Below, in pieces: positions 5,167-6,576 of a DNA stretch of 6,576 nucleotides. Source of the stretch: JABMRW01 sp964396965 (GTDB taxonomy: Bacteria; Chloroflexota; Dehalococcoidia; Dehalococcoidales; BS750m-G39). Both the position numbers and the translations under genes were made by a program. The stretch is taken from assembly GCA_964396965.1 (NCBI GenBank), contig CAYNGD010000042.1, positions 1-6,576 of the forward strand, written 5' to 3'. The notes beneath the pieces are model-generated. The model saw only the letters and a program-made list of their open reading frames with translations, was not told the origin of the DNA and searched no databases. The number at the start of each line of letters is the position of its first letter. The first letter of the stretch is position 1.

Positions 5167-6415
5167 CCGGCTCCCTGATTCTAAAGAGCAGCACCGAGCC
5201 GATGACAAGATAGATAAAGCAGGCCGCCAGCATCACCTGGTAGCCCAGCCCATGGCTGTGGGCGTTTAGGGGGTCAATGGCGATGCCGATGAGGCGGGCC
5301 AGCGCCGCCCCGCCGGCGGTAGCCAGGTTGGTCAGGCCCAGGTATCTGGCCTCCTCGCCTTTGGGGACTAGATCGGTGGCCAGTGCCCAGTTGCTACTGA
5401 AGAAAGCCCCGCCGCCGATGGCCAGCAGTGCCCCGGCAGTTATCAGGGCGGGGTAGCTGTGGACGAAGAGCAGCAGCAGGACGCCCAGCGCCCCCAGCAG
5501 GCCGGAAGCGATGATGACCGGACGGCGGCCTATCCGGTCCGAGAGCCAGCCAGCGGGATAGACCACCCCTATCATGCCGATTCCAGCCACTATCAGCAGG
5601 TCGCCGGTGGCCTGGGTGGGGTTGGTGATACCCACCACGTCTATCAGGAAGTAGAGGGCGAAGGTCTGCAGGGTGGCCATGGCCATGACGATGAGCAGGC
5701 GGGAGACCAGGAAGGTGACGAAACCGGGGCTGGCCTTGATGTCAATCTTAAAGCTATTGTAGAGGGTCGGCAGCAGGGGGGGTGTGGCGATGCGCCTCCA
5801 GGGGCGTTCCTTAACGGTGAAGATGGTGGCCAGCAGGGCGGCCAGCAGGACGACATCGAGCAGCGACAGCGACGACCACAACCAGAGACTGCCCTCGCCG
5901 GCGAAGTAGCGCCCCATGAAACTGGCCAGCAGGCGCACCAGGATGAGCCCGCCGGTTATCTCCAGCAGCCCCTTTACCCCGGAGGCTACCCCGCGCTTAT
6001 TGCCCGGCACCAGGTCGGGAATGAAGGCCTGGAACGGGCCCTGGGCGGTGTTGCTGCTGACCTGGAGCAGGCAGTAGATAATGAGCAGGCTGATAAAGCT
6101 TTTGGCCAGCCCTATGCCGGGGAGGAGGATGATGACCAGGGCGGTGCCAAAAAGGATGTAGGGGCGGCGCCGCCCCCAGCTGAAGCCCCAGCGGTCGCTG
6201 ATGGTGCCGGCGATGGGCTGGACCAGCATGGCCAGGACTAAACCGGCGAAGGTGAGCAGGCCGAGGTAGGTGTTCTTCTCCGATTCGGCGACAAAGTCGA
6301 GCAGGCGCAGCTGCAGGACAAAGGTGTGCAGGCTGCTCCACATGGCGGTGAGGGCGAAGCCGAAGATGGTAATCTTGATGTAGTCTATACGGCCAAAGCC
6401 GCCATTTTTGCTCAC
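5111..6415 (-). CDS. MFS transporter (SLC45/sucrose-transporter-like)
   Basis: A 434-residue major facilitator protein with about 12 hydrophobic segments in two halves, separated by a soluble loop near 201-228. Motif A in the first half is GTISDRWGFSWGRRRP (70-85), with the insert between DRWG and GRRRP seen in SLC45/plant sucrose-transporter-like members. The second-half copy is GWLSDRIGRRP (289-299). FQAFIPDLVPGNKRGVASG (128-146) and its counterpart NWALATDLVPKGEEARYLG (342-360) are conserved internal repeats of this branch. The likely role is proton-coupled transport of a sugar or similar solute across the cytoplasmic membrane; the substrate is unknown. The start is GTG with AAGG nearby and promoter boxes ending 12 nt ahead. 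The Ala/Pro-rich tail (417-434) is encoded by DNA shared with the end of the DedA gene. Confidence 0.92.
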   Translation of the reverse strand: MSKNGGFGRIDYIKITIFGFALTAMWSSLHTFVLQLRLLDFVAESEKNTYLGLLTFAGLVLAMLVQPIAGTISDRWGFSWGRRRPYILFGTALVIILLPGIGLAKSFISLLIIYCLLQVSSNTAQGPFQAFIPDLVPGNKRGVASGVKGLLEITGGLILVRLLASFMGRYFAGEGSLWLWSSLSLLDVVLLAALLATIFTVKERPWRRIATPPLLPTLYNSFKIDIKASPGFVTFLVSRLLIVMAMATLQTFALYFLIDVVGITNPTQATGDLLIVAGIGMIGVVYPAGWLSDRIGRRPVIIASGLLGALGVLLLLFVHSYPALITAGALLAIGGGAFFSSNWALATDLVPKGEEARYLGLTNLATAGGAALARLIGIAIDPLNAHSHGLGYQVMLAACFIYLVIGSVLLFRIREPANPASAAAPPSPGLRSRL

Positions 6416-6427
6416 TATCGCCCTTCC

Positions 6428-6456
6428 AGCATAGCAGAGCCGGAGTCAGGAGGCAA
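6428..6456 (-). promoter_or_regulatory. Promoter of the MFS gene
   Basis: Minus strand: -35 TTGCCT (6456-6451), 17 bp spacer ending in the extended -10 TGC, -10 TATGCT (6433-6428). The projected start at about 6421 leaves only 5-6 nt before the GTG, so GGAAGGG (6427-6421) would lie mostly upstream of the transcript. Confidence 0.6.
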
Positions 6457-6470
6457 TTTTTATTTTGCTT

Positions 6471-6499
6471 TTGTCCTGCGGCGGGGGTTGTGATATAAT
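6471..6499 (+). promoter_or_regulatory. Promoter of the last gene
   Basis: -35 TTGTCC (6471-6476, 4 of 6), 17 bp spacer ending in TGA, perfect -10 TATAAT (6494-6499). The projected start near 6506 gives a leader of about 25 nt carrying AGGAGGGAG (6521-6529), 5 nt from GGAGG to the ATG. It is the strongest promoter-RBS combination in the window and stands back to back with the MFS promoter. Confidence 0.7.
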
Positions 6500-6531
6500 C
6501 TGGACGGCTTATTTTGCTTGAGGAGGGAGAA

Positions 6532-6576
6532 ATGATACCAGCGATATTTTGGGTGGTGCCCGCTGCCTCGGTGATA
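6532..6576 (+). CDS. Start of a membrane protein, possibly proton-pumping pyrophosphatase (partial)
   Basis: Only 15 codons are present (MIPAIFWVVPAASVI), open at the right edge. The hydrophobic start with FWVVPAASV resembles, from memory, the first transmembrane helix of membrane-bound K+-/H+-pyrophosphatases (HppA), which couple pyrophosphate hydrolysis to cation pumping. Fifteen residues cannot prove this; any protein with an N-terminal helix could look similar. The start itself is well supported by GGAGGGAG and a near-consensus promoter, which suggest high expression. Confidence 0.5.
   Translation, partial: MIPAIFWVVPAASVI

Noticed and set aside
5459..6241. Plus-strand open frame (260 aa) rich in Gly, Gln and Asp opposite the MFS gene
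   Set aside because: The composition is what the complement of membrane-protein codons yields; no domain or initiation signals.
1..6576. CRISPR array, mobile element, phage or defence island
   Set aside because: No direct-repeat array, transposase, integrase, tRNA-end duplication or defence-type domain is visible.

Overview
This is a GC-rich, densely packed bacterial chromosome segment with ordinary housekeeping and transport genes. I see no phage, insertion sequence, CRISPR or defence genes. The B12-type radical SAM protein (TIGR03960-like), the tRNA with an encoded CCA end, the strong coding bias and the possible start of a membrane pyrophosphatase would fit a Chloroflexota bacterium such as an uncultured Dehalococcoidia. 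That placement is inference from gene content and is only moderately secure.

Layout. Positions 1-3527 are a minus-strand block, read right to left: ABC transporter ATPase, ABC-2 permease, a metallo-beta-lactamase-fold hydrolase, then the N-terminal 314 residues of a B12-binding-domain radical SAM protein that runs off the left edge. The ATPase and permease are 3 nt apart. The hydrolase has a likely promoter of its own. Its stop overlaps the TTG start of the radical SAM gene (TTGA). Position 3634 starts a divergent HIT-family nucleotide-binding protein (+). It is followed, convergently, by a minus-strand unit of tRNA-Glu(UUC) plus a small zinc-ribbon protein (4189-4546). A DedA/VTT-type membrane protein (+) starts at 4609 and collides tail to tail, with a 56 bp overlap, with an MFS transporter (-). 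A new plus-strand gene, possibly hppA, begins at 6532.

Regulation. All three divergent gene pairs (ABC/HIT, tRNA/DedA, MFS/last gene) have recognisable sigma70-type promoters on both strands. Where a -35 box can be seen the spacer is 17 bp, and most carry a TGn extended -10. Projected transcription starts put the ATPase, hydrolase, DedA and MFS mRNAs at zero to about six leader nucleotides. HIT and the last gene instead have leaders of about 20-25 nt with strong Shine-Dalgarno sequences. This mix of leaderless and leadered genes is the most informative signal in the window, and it corrects two start codons (DedA and the hydrolase).

No gene-free stretch exceeds 300 bases. The non-coding gaps (3528-3633, 4114-4188, 4447-4608, 6416-6531) hold promoters and the tRNA. 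No convincing intrinsic terminator was found in the 4114-4188 convergent gap.
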